Source: Actinophytocola oryzae (lineage in GTDB: Bacteria; Actinomycetota; Actinomycetes; Mycobacteriales; Pseudonocardiaceae). From it: a stretch of DNA of 64,000 nt. Below the pieces are notes generated by a model. That model saw nothing but the letters and a program-made list of their open reading frames with translations. It was not told where the DNA came from and did no database searches. Below are positions 18,548-27,237 of this stretch, in pieces. The translations under genes were made by a program, and so were the position numbers. The stretch is from NCBI RefSeq assembly GCF_004364325.1, contig NZ_SOCP01000004.1, forward strand, positions 372,001-436,000, written 5' to 3'. The stretch's first letter is position 1, and each line of letters opens with the position of its first letter.

Positions 18548-19873
18548 TCAGTTCCGGGGAGGCGGAACTGTGAGCACCTCCTCGGACGTCGGCTCGGCGG
18601 TCACGACGTCGTCCACCGGGTCGCGGGCCAGCCACAAGCCAACCACGGTCAGCGCCGCCGTGAGCACCAGGTACGCCGCGAGGACGACCCACGACCCGGT
18701 CCAGCTCAGCAGAGCGGTGAGGATGAGCGGGGCGGGCGCGCCGCCGATCACGCCCGCGAGCGTGTAGGCGAGCGAGCTGCCGGTGTAGCGCAGGCGCGGC
18801 GAGAACTGCTCGGTGATCAGGGCGGCCTGCGGTCCGTAGAGCGCCGCGTGGATGACGAGTGCGACGACCATGCCCGCCGCGAGCGCGAGGAACGAGCCGC
18901 CGGAGATCATCGGGAAGAAGACGAACGGCCAGATGGCGGCGGCGATCGTGCCGTACAGGTACAGCCTGCGGCGGTTCATGCGGTCGGACAGCGCGCCGAA
19001 CGCCGGCATGAGCGCCAGCTGCACCGCCGAGCCGATCATGACCGCGAGGGAGCCCTGCGTCTTGGTCATGTCCAGCTCCTTGACGATGTAGGTCAGCACG
19101 AACACGGTGAACAGCGAGTACAGGACGTCCGGGCAGACGCGGACCAGCAGCCCGGCGAACACCGCACGCATCTCCTTCTGCCTGATCTCGGACAGCGGTG
19201 CCGTGGGCCGTTCCTGGTGCTGCGCGATCTGCTTGAACACCGGGGTTTCCTCGAGCCGCAGACGGATCCAGAGACCGAACCCGACGAGTGCGGCGCTCAG
19301 CGCGAACGCGACCCGCCAGCCCCAGGAATTGAACGCGGCGTCACTGAGCAGGAGGCCCAGCAGTGCGAGCACACCGTTGGCGAGCAGGGTGCCGGCGGGC
19401 GGGCCGATCTGTGCCGCGGACGCCCAGAACCCCCGGCGCTTCGGGTCGCCGTACTCGCTGGAGAGCAGGACGGCGCCGCCCCACTCGCCGCCGACCGCGA
19501 CACCCTGGGCGAAACGCAGGATGACGAGCAGGATCGCGGCGGTGCCGCCGATGCTGGCGTAGGTCGGCAGCAGACCGATGAGGAACGTGGCGATACCGGC
19601 CAGGAGAAGCGTGTAGACCAGGACTTTCTTGCGCCCGATGACGTCGCCGAGCCTGCCGAAGACGAACCCGCCGAGCGGGCGCGCGAGGTAGCCGACGGCG
19701 TAGGTGGAGAAGGCGGCCATGGTCCCGGCGAGGTCGTCGCCGGACGGGAAGAACAGGTCGCCGAAGATCGTGGCGGCGGCGACGGAGTAGGCGGCGAAGT
19801 CGTAGTACTCGAGTGCTGTTCCGGACAGGCTCGCGGTGTAGGCGCGGCGCAGGGCGCGTTTGTCGACGGTCAT
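18548..19873 (-). CDS. MFS transporter, metabolite:H+ symporter (MHS) family
   Basis: A 441-residue integral membrane protein with 12 predicted helices. The MHS signature appears in [15 protein letters not shown] at the N-terminus, then [22 protein letters not shown] in the loop between helices 2 and 3 and [15 protein letters not shown] in helix 4-5. Family members import organic acids such as proline, citrate or shikimate with protons. It lies upstream of pxpA on the same strand, and a GntR-site copy sits 55 bases before its ATG, so 5-oxoproline or a related acid is a reasonable substrate (inference). Confidence 0.9.
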   Translation of the reverse strand: MTVDKRALRRAYTASLSGTALEYYDFAAYSVAAATIFGDLFFPSGDDLAGTMAAFSTYAVGYLARPLGGFVFGRLGDVIGRKKVLVYTLLLAGIATFLIGLLPTYASIGGTAAILLVILRFAQGVAVGGEWGGAVLLSSEYGDPKRRGFWASAAQIGPPAGTLLANGVLALLGLLLSDAAFNSWGWRVAFALSAALVGFGLWIRLRLEETPVFKQIAQHQERPTAPLSEIRQKEMRAVFAGLLVRVCPDVLYSLFTVFVLTYIVKELDMTKTQGSLAVMIGSAVQLALMPAFGALSDRMNRRRLYLYGTIAAAIWPFVFFPMISGGSFLALAAGMVVALVIHAALYGPQAALITEQFSPRLRYTGSSLAYTLAGVIGGAPAPLILTALLSWTGSWVVLAAYLVLTAALTVVGLWLARDPVDDVVTAEPTSEEVLTVPPPRN

Positions 19874-19927
19874 GGGTCACATCCCTCGGCCGGCGGGCAG
19901 GATGAAACTCAGGGTAGATTTCGTTCG

Positions 19928-19962
19928 ATTGTAGGGCAATACTACGTTCCTAAAGTGGAACG
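19928..19962. promoter_or_regulatory. GntR operator copy 2, abutting an IclR-like palindrome
   Basis: ATTGTAGGGCAATACTACGT (19928-19947) repeats the site found before gntR. Immediately beside it, CGTTCC-TAAAGT-GGAACG (19945-19962) is a perfect six-base-arm palindrome 18 bases before the iclR-like start and may be that regulator's own operator. The first site faces the transporter promoter. Confidence 0.6.
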
Positions 19963-19979
19963 AAAGTTGGGGGACCGAG

Positions 19980-20357
19980 ATGAACCCTCCGAACCGCTCG
20001 GTGCGCAATGCCTTCTCCCTGCTCGAGCTGCTGTCCGGGAGCCCGGACGGGTTGGTCCTGGCGCGTCTGGTCGAGGCGAGCGGGTTGCCGAAGACGACGG
20101 TGCACCGGTTGCTCGGCACGTTGACCGACCTGGACATCGTGTGCCAGACCGGGACGCGCTACCACCTGAACGCCCGCTGGCAGCGCTTCGGCGGCGACCA
20201 GTTCACGGCCCCGATCGTGAGCCGGGACGGGCAGACGCTGGCGGGCCTGACGCTGCGGACCAGGGGGCCCGTGTCGTGCGACCAGACCGCCGCCCGCCTG
20301 CGCAGGCTGGTGGCCGACCTGGCGAGCGCGGTCTCCCGCCAGATCCGCGCGAGCTGA
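19980..20357 (+). CDS. IclR-like regulator with most of the effector domain deleted
   Basis: Only 125 residues against about 250 for the family. Residues 1-65 are a normal IclR winged helix (NAFSLLELLSG, LPKTTVHRLLGTLTDL). From about residue 75 the sequence APIVSRDGQTLAGLTLRTRGP, ending RLVADLASAVSRQI, resembles the last strands and helix of the IclR effector domain, so about 120 residues in the middle are missing while the reading frame is kept. It might still bind DNA but probably cannot sense a ligand. A palindrome lies just upstream. Confidence 0.72.
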   Translation: MNPPNRSVRNAFSLLELLSGSPDGLVLARLVEASGLPKTTVHRLLGTLTDLDIVCQTGTRYHLNARWQRFGGDQFTAPIVSRDGQTLAGLTLRTRGPVSCDQTAARLRRLVADLASAVSRQIRAS

Positions 20358-20371
20358 CCCCGGCCGGGCCT

Positions 20372-20424
20372 GCACTGAAGGACTCCTTCCTGACGCTCAG
20401 CGTTACGAAGGACGCCTTCAGTGC
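20372..20424. terminator. Long hairpin (terminator or interspersed palindrome)
   Basis: Arms GCACTGAAGGACTCCTTC (20372-20389) and GAAGGACGCCTTCAGTGC (20407-20424) pair at 16 of 18 positions, and a small inner stem ACGCT/AGCGT lies in the loop. There is no T-run. It follows the iclR-like gene by 14 bases. I have seen similar GAAGGACTCCTTC palindromes scattered between genes in Pseudonocardiaceae, so it may be a repeated element acting as terminator. Confidence 0.65.
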
Positions 20425-20476
20425 GGTCGAGGGGGTGGGCGCGGGGCGGGCGGGTGAGATCACGAATGAGGGGATA

Positions 20477-20510
20477 GGTCTGGACAACTGGCTGGCATTG
20501 GTCTAGACAA
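20477..20510 (+). promoter_or_regulatory. Two dre-like (DasR) sites in the chitinase promoter
   Basis: GGTCTGGACAA (20477-20487) and GGTCTAGACAA (20500-20510) are direct repeats spaced 23 bases apart. The second lies within ATTGGTCTAGACAAAT, close to the streptomycete dre consensus ACTGGTCTAGACCACT bound by DasR, the N-acetylglucosamine-responsive GntR regulator. The chitinase ATG is 52 bases downstream. Confidence 0.72.
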
Positions 20511-20561
20511 ATAGGAACCTCGCGGTTTTCACCCTGCTCACCGCGTGTTTCGGAGGTTGTC

Positions 20562-22130
20562 ATGCGACGCCGCCTGTTCACCGTCCTCTCCGCGATCCTG
20601 CTCGGGCTCGCGCTCACGCCCGTGCTCCCCGCCTCCGCCGCCGGGGAGACCGCCGTCTTCGTCAAGACCTCCGACTGGGGGTCCGGCTGGGAGGGCAAGT
20701 ACACGATCACCAACGGCGGTACCGCCACCATCTCCAGCTGGCGCGTCGAGTTCGACCTGCCCTCCGGCACGACCCTCGGCAGCTACTGGGACGCCCTGCT
20801 CACCTCGAGCGGCAGCCACCACACGTTCGCGAACCGGGAGTACAACGGGACCCTCGCGCCGGGTGCCTCCGCCAGCTTCGGGTTCCTCGTCAGCGGCTCC
20901 GGCACACCGCAGAACTGCCGGGTCAACGGCGGCGACTGCGGCGGCGGGACCGGGCCCCAGCCCGGCGCACCCGCCACGCCCGCCAACGTCCGGGTCACGG
21001 CCACGACCGGCACCAGCATCACGCTCGGGTGGAACGCCGCCAGCGGCGCCACCGGCTACCGGGTCTACGAGGGCAGCACGCTGCGCAGCACGGTGACCAC
21101 CACGTCGGCGTCCTTCACCGGGCTCACCGCGTGCAGCAGCCGGACGTACACCGTCACCGCGTTCAACGCCACCGCCGAGTCGGCCCGCAGCACCGCCGTC
21201 ACCGGCACCACCACCGGCTGCCAGCAGGCCGACCTGCCCAGGCACACGCTCACCGGGTACTGGCACAACTTCGTCAACCCGGCCACCGAGCTGCGACTGT
21301 CCGCGGTGCCCAACGAGTACGACGTCGTCGTGATCGCCTTCGCCGAGGCGTCGTCCACGCCGGGTGCGGTCACCTTCGGGGTCGATCCCGAACTGTCCAG
21401 CGCACTCGGCGGCTACACCAACGACCAGTTCAGGGCCGATGTCGCGACCCTGCACTCCCGCGGCAAGAAGGTCATCCTCTCCGTCGGCGGTGAGGCCGGG
21501 CGGGTGACCGTCGCGGACTCGACCTCTGCCACCAACTTCGCCAACAGCGTCCGGTCGATCATGTCCCAGTACGGGTTCGACGGCGTCGACATCGACCTCG
21601 AGAACGGGCTCAACCCCACGTTCATGGGCCAGGCACTGCGCAACCTCCGCGGCCAGGTCGGGTCCAGCCTCATCATCACCATGGCGCCGCAGACCATCGA
21701 CATGCAGTCGACCGGCGGCTCCTACTTCGCGCTCGCGCTGAACATCAAGGACATCCTCACGACCGTCCACACGCAGTTCTACAACTCCGGCTCGATGCTC
21801 GGCTGCGACCAGTCGCAGGCCTACTCGCAGGGCACGGTCAACTTCATCACCGCGCTCGCGTGCATCCAGCTGGAGAACGGACTGCGGCCGGACCAGGTCG
21901 CGGTCGGGCTGCCCGCCGGGGCCGGTGCCGCCGGTGGCGGTGTGGTCGCGCCGTCGGTGGTCACCAACGCTCTCGACTGCCTCGCGCGTGGGACCAACTG
22001 CGGGTCGTTCCGGCCACCGAGGACCTATCCGGCGATCCGGGGCGCGATGACCTGGTCGATCAACTGGGACGTCAGCAACGGCAACAACTTCGCGCGTACC
22101 GTCGCGCCCTTCCTCGACACGCTGCCATGA
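20562..22130 (+). CDS. GH18 chitinase with CBM2 and fibronectin III domains
   Basis: A 522-residue secreted enzyme. The signal peptide (1-27) is followed by a CBM2-type chitin/cellulose-binding domain (~28-125) with Trp residues at TSDWGSGWEG. A fibronectin III domain (~135-215) precedes the GH18 TIM barrel (~225-522). The catalytic motif DGVDIDLE is near residue 340 with Glu as acid/base, and the substrate-binding Trp sits in MTWSINWD near the end. It hydrolyses chitin outside the cell. GGAGG lies five bases before the ATG; dre-like sites upstream suggest control by DasR. The next chitinase gene overlaps its stop. Confidence 0.95.
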   Translation: MRRRLFTVLSAILLGLALTPVLPASAAGETAVFVKTSDWGSGWEGKYTITNGGTATISSWRVEFDLPSGTTLGSYWDALLTSSGSHHTFANREYNGTLAPGASASFGFLVSGSGTPQNCRVNGGDCGGGTGPQPGAPATPANVRVTATTGTSITLGWNAASGATGYRVYEGSTLRSTVTTTSASFTGLTACSSRTYTVTAFNATAESARSTAVTGTTTGCQQADLPRHTLTGYWHNFVNPATELRLSAVPNEYDVVVIAFAEASSTPGAVTFGVDPELSSALGGYTNDQFRADVATLHSRGKKVILSVGGEAGRVTVADSTSATNFANSVRSIMSQYGFDGVDIDLENGLNPTFMGQALRNLRGQVGSSLIITMAPQTIDMQSTGGSYFALALNIKDILTTVHTQFYNSGSMLGCDQSQAYSQGTVNFITALACIQLENGLRPDQVAVGLPAGAGAAGGGVVAPSVVTNALDCLARGTNCGSFRPPRTYPAIRGAMTWSINWDVSNGNNFARTVAPFLDTLP

Positions 22131-23875
22131 GGCGGGTCATCGCGGCGGTGGCCGCGCTCCTGCTGGTGCTCACCGGTGCGCAGACCGCCGGTGCCGCCAA
22201 CCTCCTCACCAACGCGGGCTTCGAGTCGGGCAACCTGTCCGGGTGGTCGTGCACGGGCGGCAGCGTCGTGACCTCGGCCCACTCCGGGAGCTACGCGCTG
22301 GCCGCCGCCGCCACGGCGTCCGACACCGCGCAGTGCACGCAGACGGTCCCGGTCGTGCCCAACACGACCTACACCGTGTCGGCATGGGTGCGCGGCAACC
22401 CCGTGTACCTCGGCATCACCAACGGACCGTCGACGTGGACGGCGGCCACCGCCTACACCCAGCTGTCGCTCACGTTCACCAGTGCGGCCGGTCAGACCTC
22501 CGCCCAGCTGTACCTGCACGGCTGGTACGGGGCAGGCACGTACAACGCCGACGACGTCGTGCTCGACGGACCGGGCGGCGGCACGCCCGGCACCCCGGCC
22601 ACGCCGGGGAACCCGTCGGTCACCTCGACCACGGCGTCGTCGATCGCGTTGTCGTGGCCCGCCGTCAGCGGTGCCACCGGATACCGGGTGTACGAAGGGA
22701 CGTCGTCGCGTGCCACGACCTCCGGCACGACGACGACGATCTCGGGACTCGGTACCTGCGAGACGCACTCCTACACCGTCGCCGCCTACAACGCGGCGGG
22801 GGAGTCGGCCCGCAGCGGCGCGGCCTCCGGCACCACGACGGGCTGCCAGCAGGTCGGACTGCCGAGGCACGCCCTGATCGGCTACCTGCACACGAGCTTC
22901 GCCAACGGGTCCGGCTACATCAGGATGGCGGACGTGCCGGCGTCGTGGGACATCATCGACCTCGCGTTCGGTGAGCCCACCTCGGTGACCTCCGGGGACA
23001 TCCGGTTCACGCTGTGCCCGGTCGCCGAGTGCCCGAACGTCGAGACGGAGGCCCAGTTCATCGCGGGCATCCGGGCGAAACAGGCGCAGGGCAAGAAGGT
23101 GCTGATCTCGATCGGCGGCCAGAACGGCCAGGTGCAGCTCACCACGACCGCGGCGCGGGACAAGTTCGTGCAGTCGGTCTCGGCGATCATCGACAAGTAC
23201 GGGTTGGACGGTCTGGACATCGACTTCGAGGGACACTCGCTGTACCTCAACGCCGGTGACACGGACTTCCGCAACCCGACCACCCCGGTGATCGTGAACC
23301 TGATCTCGGCGTTGCGGTCGCTGAAGTCCCGCTACGGCAGCAGGTTCGTGCTCACCATGGCGCCGGAGACGTTCTTCGTCCAGGTGGGGTACCAGTTCTA
23401 CGGCGGCGGTGGCGGCGGTGACAACCGCACCGGCTCGTACCTGCCGGTGATCCACGCCATGCGGGACGCGCTGACCGTGCTGCACGTCCAGGACTACAAC
23501 TCGGGACCCGTGATGGGGCTGGACAACCAGTACCACAACATGGGTGGCGCGGACTTCCACATCGCGATGACCGACATGGTGAAGGCCGGTTTCCCGGTGG
23601 CCAACACGGGCCAGACGTTCCCCGGCCTCAGAGAGGACCAGATCGGCTTCGGCGTGCCTGCCGCGGTCAGTGCCGGCAACGGGTACACGGCCCCCGCTCA
23701 GGTGCAGCAGGCACTGAACTGCCTGGCACGCAACCAGAACTGCGGCGGCTACACGCTGCGGGGCGGTGCGTCACCCGGCATCCGGGGTCTGATGACGTGG
23801 TCGATCAACTGGGACCGGTACTACAACTGGGAGTTCCAGAACAGCCATCGCCCGTTCCTCAACGGGCTGCCGTGA
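22127..23875 (+). CDS. GH18 chitinase with CBM4/9-like and fibronectin III domains
   Basis: A 582-residue secreted chitinase, translationally coupled to the preceding one by ATGA (22127-22130). Signal peptide 1-23 (ending AGAAN), then a jelly-roll CBM4/9-like domain (~24-145) with NLLTNAGFESG, a fibronectin III domain (~155-235) and a GH18 barrel (~245-582). The catalytic motif is DGLDIDFE near residue 360. The fibronectin domain and the end motif MTWSINWD closely resemble the upstream enzyme, so the catalytic parts arose by duplication while the binding domains differ. A frame open further upstream is only antisense-like coding noise. Confidence 0.95.
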   Translation: MRRVIAAVAALLLVLTGAQTAGAANLLTNAGFESGNLSGWSCTGGSVVTSAHSGSYALAAAATASDTAQCTQTVPVVPNTTYTVSAWVRGNPVYLGITNGPSTWTAATAYTQLSLTFTSAAGQTSAQLYLHGWYGAGTYNADDVVLDGPGGGTPGTPATPGNPSVTSTTASSIALSWPAVSGATGYRVYEGTSSRATTSGTTTTISGLGTCETHSYTVAAYNAAGESARSGAASGTTTGCQQVGLPRHALIGYLHTSFANGSGYIRMADVPASWDIIDLAFGEPTSVTSGDIRFTLCPVAECPNVETEAQFIAGIRAKQAQGKKVLISIGGQNGQVQLTTTAARDKFVQSVSAIIDKYGLDGLDIDFEGHSLYLNAGDTDFRNPTTPVIVNLISALRSLKSRYGSRFVLTMAPETFFVQVGYQFYGGGGGGDNRTGSYLPVIHAMRDALTVLHVQDYNSGPVMGLDNQYHNMGGADFHIAMTDMVKAGFPVANTGQTFPGLREDQIGFGVPAAVSAGNGYTAPAQVQQALNCLARNQNCGGYTLRGGASPGIRGLMTWSINWDRYYNWEFQNSHRPFLNGLP

Positions 23876-23879
23876 AGCA

Positions 23880-23920
23880 CCTCGACGGGCCCGCGTGTCA
23901 GGCACGCGGGCCCGTCGAGG
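23880..23920. terminator. Terminator between chitinase and aldo/keto reductase
   Basis: A perfect 18-bp stem (CCTCGACGGGCCCGCGTG and its complement) with a five-base loop, four bases after the chitinase stop and two before the stop of the convergent aldo/keto reductase. It can serve both directions. Confidence 0.85.
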
Positions 23921-23922
23921 GA

Positions 23923-24903
23923 TCAGGCGAAACCCTCCGGCCGGTGCGGCACGTAGTCCGCCTCCAGCCGGTTCAGCTCGTCCTCCGACAGCTTCAGCTC
24001 GACCGCCGCCACGGCGTCGTCGAGGTGACCAGGCTTGGTCACCCCCACGATCGGCGCCGTGACGGCGGGCTGGTGCAGCAGCCACGCCAGCGCGACCTGT
24101 GCCCGGGAGACCCCGCGCTCGCCCGCGATCGCGGCGACGGCGGCGGCCACGCGGCGGTCCGCCTCCTCCGCCTGCCTGTACAGCACGCCGCCGAACTCGT
24201 CCGACTCCGTGCGCCGCGTGGTCGCGTCCCAGTCGCGCGTGAGCCTGCCGCGTGCGAGCGGGCTCCACGGCAGGGTGCCGACGCCCTGGTCGAGGCAGTA
24301 CGGGAGCATCTCCCGCTCCTCCTCGCGCATGATCAGGTTGTACTGGTCCTGCATCGAGACGAAGCGGGTCCAACCACCTCGGTCCGCGGCGTGCTGCATT
24401 TGCGCGAACTGCCACGTCCACATCGACGACGCGCCGATGAAGCGGGCTTTGCCGGCACGCACCACGTCGTCGAGGGCCTCCATGGTCTCCTCGATCGGGA
24501 CGTTCGGGTCGAAACGGTGGATCTGGTACAGGTCGACGTAGTCAGTGCCGAGACGGCGCAGGCTCGCGTCGATCTGCGTCATGACCGCGCCCCTGGACAG
24601 GCCCGCGCCGTTGGGACCCGGTCCCATCCGGCCGTTGAGCTTCGTGGCGATGACGACCTCGTCGCGTTTCGCCAGCTCCCCGAGGACCTTGCCGGTGATC
24701 TCCTCGCTCGAGCCGAGCGAGTAGACGTTGGCGGTGTCGAACGTCGTGATGCCGGCGTCGAGCGCGGCGCGGATGATCGGCCGCGACTCGTCGAGGTCGA
24801 GGGACCACTGATGGTTGCCGCGGTCGGGTTCCCCGAAGCTCATGCACCCGAGGACCACTGTGGACACTTCGAGACCGGAACGGCCGAGTCGCCTGTACTC
24901 CAT
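23923..24903 (-). CDS. Aldo/keto reductase (second)
   Basis: A 326-residue NADPH-dependent oxidoreductase starting MEYRRLGRSGLEVS. Catalytic residues are visible as Asp and Tyr in FDTANVYSLG, Lys in IATKLNGR and His in YQIHRFDP; the cofactor loop is APIVGVTKPGHLDD. ATG at 24903 gives the family N-terminus, though TTG at 24912 is possible. It follows the tetR gene by only a few bases, so the two form an operon that is divergent from the SnoaL-like gene. Confidence 0.92.
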   Translation of the reverse strand: MEYRRLGRSGLEVSTVVLGCMSFGEPDRGNHQWSLDLDESRPIIRAALDAGITTFDTANVYSLGSSEEITGKVLGELAKRDEVVIATKLNGRMGPGPNGAGLSRGAVMTQIDASLRRLGTDYVDLYQIHRFDPNVPIEETMEALDDVVRAGKARFIGASSMWTWQFAQMQHAADRGGWTRFVSMQDQYNLIMREEEREMLPYCLDQGVGTLPWSPLARGRLTRDWDATTRRTESDEFGGVLYRQAEEADRRVAAAVAAIAGERGVSRAQVALAWLLHQPAVTAPIVGVTKPGHLDDAVAAVELKLSEDELNRLEADYVPHRPEGFA

Positions 24904-24913
24904 GCCTCCCAAG

Positions 24914-25459
24914 CTAGTCCACGATCCGGGCGGCCGCGGCGCGTGCCTTCGCCGCCGCGTCGAGGTCGCCGACGATCGCGGACGTCACGATCGCGCCCTC
25001 GGCCAGCAGCAGGAGGTGGTCACCGGTCTCCGCAGGCAGGCCGGCGTCGACGGCCAGCGAGCGCAGGAACGTGCGGAAGCTCTCCTTGTGGGTACGGGCC
25101 TCGCGCGCGACCGGGGCGGACGTCGCGCCGAGCTCGCCGTAGCAGTTGATCCACGCGCAGCCTCGGTAGTCCGGCTCGTGGAACCAGCCGTCCAGCCAGT
25201 CGAACACGGCGAGCGGCCGCCTGCGCGGGTCCTGCTCCCCGGCCACGTGCGTGGCCAGGCGGTCGCGCCACCACACGTCCCTGCGCTGGAGGTAGGCCGT
25301 GACCAGGCGCTCCTTGTTGGGGAACAGCTGGTACAGGCGCTTGAGCGAGACGCCGGACGCGTCGCGGACGTCGTCCATGCCGACCGCGTGCACGCCACGC
25401 GCGTAGAAGAGGCCGCCCGCCGCGTCGAGTACGCGGTCCTCGGCCGTCCGCTGCTCCAT
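24914..25459 (-). CDS. TetR family transcriptional regulator
   Basis: A 181-residue regulator. The HTH is [23 protein letters not shown] without its last residues (about 27-49); the C-terminal domain has a [10 protein letters not shown] stretch typical of TetR_C regulators of the LmrA/YxaF-like group. It is the first gene of an operon with the aldo/keto reductase. Two operators at 25479-25520 lie between it and the divergent gene. Confidence 0.92.
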   Translation of the reverse strand: MEQRTAEDRVLDAAGGLFYARGVHAVGMDDVRDASGVSLKRLYQLFPNKERLVTAYLQRRDVWWRDRLATHVAGEQDPRRRPLAVFDWLDGWFHEPDYRGCAWINCYGELGATSAPVAREARTHKESFRTFLRSLAVDAGLPAETGDHLLLLAEGAIVTSAIVGDLDAAAKARAAAARIVD

Positions 25460-25478
25460 CTCGTCCCCGCTTGACTGG

Positions 25479-25520
25479 GAGAACCTACGTTCTCTAGCTT
25501 ACGGGAGAACGCAGGTTCTC
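25479..25520. promoter_or_regulatory. Tandem TetR operators
   Basis: Two 16-bp palindromes, GAGAACCTACGTTCTC (25479-25494) and GAGAACGCAGGTTCTC (25505-25520), share perfect arms GAGAAC/GTTCTC around four bases and are centred 26 bp apart. They fill the 76-base gap between tetR and the SnoaL-like gene and thus probably repress both directions. Confidence 0.88.
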
Positions 25521-25535
25521 TGCCAGGAGGTCGCC

Positions 25536-25997
25536 ATGTCCGGAAGCCGTCCGCCGTTTCCCCCGTTCACCAGGGAGACCGCGCTGAAGAAGGTGCAGGC
25601 GGCCGAGGACGCCTGGAACACCCGCGACCCCCGGCGCGTGGCGATGGCGTACACCGTCGACACCGTGTGGCGGAACAGGGACACGTTCGTGTCCGGTCGT
25701 GACGAGGTGGTGGCGTTCCTGGCGGGGAAGTGGGAGCGCGAGCTGGACTACGCGCTGCGCAAGAACCTCTGGGCGTTCGACGGGAACCGCATCGGCGTCC
25801 GGTTCCAGTACGAGTGCCACGACGCGGAAGGCCGGTGGTACCGCAGCTATGGAAACGAGTTGTGGGAGTTCGCCGAGAATGGTCTGATGGCCCGGCGCGA
25901 GGCGAGCATCAACGACCTGCGCATCGACGAGTCAGAGCGGCGGATCTTCGGTGCCCGCCCCGAGTCGGAGCACGGTGTGGAGTTCCCACTCCACTGA
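25536..25997 (+). CDS. SnoaL-like / DUF1348 family protein
   Basis: A 153-residue protein of the nuclear transport factor 2-like fold. It shows the DUF1348 pattern: [49 protein letters not shown] and a C-terminal [10 protein letters not shown]. Family members are small cytoplasmic proteins of unknown activity, often in detoxification or oxidative-stress regulons. AGGAGG precedes the ATG. It is probably repressed by the divergent TetR through the tandem sites, and is followed by a VOC gene. Confidence 0.9.
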   Translation: MSGSRPPFPPFTRETALKKVQAAEDAWNTRDPRRVAMAYTVDTVWRNRDTFVSGRDEVVAFLAGKWERELDYALRKNLWAFDGNRIGVRFQYECHDAEGRWYRSYGNELWEFAENGLMARREASINDLRIDESERRIFGARPESEHGVEFPLH

Positions 25998-26007
25998 GAG
26001 GACGTCC

Positions 26008-26394
26008 ATGAGCTGCCGCCTGTCCGAGCTGGTCGTCGACTGCGCCGACCCGGAGGCGTTGTCCCGCTTCTGGTGCGAGGTGCTCGGGTACGTGGAGCTG
26101 AGCCGCGAGGAACCCGACGACGGCATCGAGATCGGACCGGCCTCCGGTTTCGGCGGTGCCGCGCCGACGCTCGTGTTCAGCCGGGCCGCCGAGAAGAAGA
26201 CGGGCAAGCTCCGCCTCCACATCGACGTGAACCCGGTCGACCGCGACCACGACGCCGAACTGGACCGCCTGCTGGCCCTCGGCGCCCGCCCGGCCGAGAT
26301 CGGACAGACCGGGGAGGAGTCGTGGCACCCCCTCCAGGACCCGGAGGGCAACGAGTTCTGCCTGCTCCGAAGGCGGCTTCCCGAGCTCGAGTGA
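26008..26394 (+). CDS. VOC family protein (glyoxalase-like)
   Basis: A 128-residue protein of the vicinal oxygen chelate fold: ELVVDCADPEALSRFW at the start, KLRLHIDVNPVDRD in the middle and DPEGNEFCLL at the end, the usual beta-alpha-beta-beta-beta paired modules. Possible metal ligands are His in LHIDV and Glu in GNEFC. It may act as a small dioxygenase, isomerase or binding protein. ATG at 26008 follows GAGAGGA; it lies 10 bases after the SnoaL-like gene in the same operon. Confidence 0.88.
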   Translation: MSCRLSELVVDCADPEALSRFWCEVLGYVELSREEPDDGIEIGPASGFGGAAPTLVFSRAAEKKTGKLRLHIDVNPVDRDHDAELDRLLALGARPAEIGQTGEESWHPLQDPEGNEFCLLRRRLPELE

Positions 26395-26693
26395 GACGGC
26401 CAGGGCCGCGGTGCCCCCCACGTGCACCGCGACCTCGGGCCCGCCGCCCTGGCACCTGTTACGACGTGAGTGGTGTCGGGTTATGACGTACACGGACAAA
26501 CCTGGGCACGGGTTCTCCGGGACCGGTTACGAAATGTCTGGCGGTCAGACCCGCTGCCGTTCCTCCTCGGGACATGGCCGACCGTTGACACTCCACTTCG
26601 GACACCTCGGGCGCGGCGCCACCCGGACGTCGTGGCAGGCAGCCGCAGGTCCCGCGACCCGACCGGGAACCGAGGCGTGGTCCGGGTGGTCTC
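26395..26693. other. Intergenic region with a nested hairpin
   Basis: Directly after the VOC gene, CCAGGGC (26400-26406) pairs with GCCCTGG (26446-26452) around an inner stem GCGGTGC/GCACCGC (26408-26414, 26424-26430): a likely terminator. The remaining ~240 bases show no coding pattern; they must contain the promoter of the lipoprotein gene, which I cannot place. Confidence 0.55.
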
Positions 26694-27227
26694 ATGGCCA
26701 TGCGTGCCGTGCTGCTCGTCCTGTTGCTGGTCGTCGCCGGGTGTGCCACCGAGAGGCCGGGCACACCGAGCGCCGACGACACGGTCATGCCCGCCGACTT
26801 CGCGGGCTCGGTGACCTACGCCAACGGCACGGTCGCGCCGCCGTACCACTACGAGTGGCGGCTGACCTTCGACGACACCACCGCCGCCATCGAGTGGACC
26901 CCCGGCTACGACCGGTCGACCACCCCGTGGCGCGAGACCGTCGACATCACCGCCGACCAGCGGGCCACGCTGTTCGGGGTGTTGCGCGACCTCGGCGTGT
27001 TCGACCTGGACGCGGCGGGCGACGACGGCATGGTCGGCGGCCCGACCGGCGGCGTCGAGGTCACCTCGGACGGCCGCACCTACGACCCCGGCACGCTCGG
27101 TCTGAGCAAGGACTCGGCAACGCTGCTCGACGGCGTCGTCGACGCGGTGCACGACCTGGCGCCAGCCGAGGTGTGGGACGGGTTGGAGGACAAGCAGGAC
27201 GACTGGAGCGCGCGACAGCCGAAGTAG
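26694..27227 (+). CDS. Putative lipoprotein of unknown function
   Basis: A 177-residue exported protein. The signal peptide ends in the lipobox VVAGC (Cys at about residue 17), so it should be lipid-anchored to the outer face of the membrane. The mature part has YHYEWRLTFDDTTA, GYDRSTTPW and a late FDLDAAGDD segment. No enzyme motif is seen. ATG at 26694 or 26700 are both possible. It is followed after 10 bases by the next gene on the same strand. Confidence 0.82.
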   Translation: MAMRAVLLVLLLVVAGCATERPGTPSADDTVMPADFAGSVTYANGTVAPPYHYEWRLTFDDTTAAIEWTPGYDRSTTPWRETVDITADQRATLFGVLRDLGVFDLDAAGDDGMVGGPTGGVEVTSDGRTYDPGTLGLSKDSATLLDGVVDAVHDLAPAEVWDGLEDKQDDWSARQPK

Positions 27228-27237
27228 GCTGCGAGTC

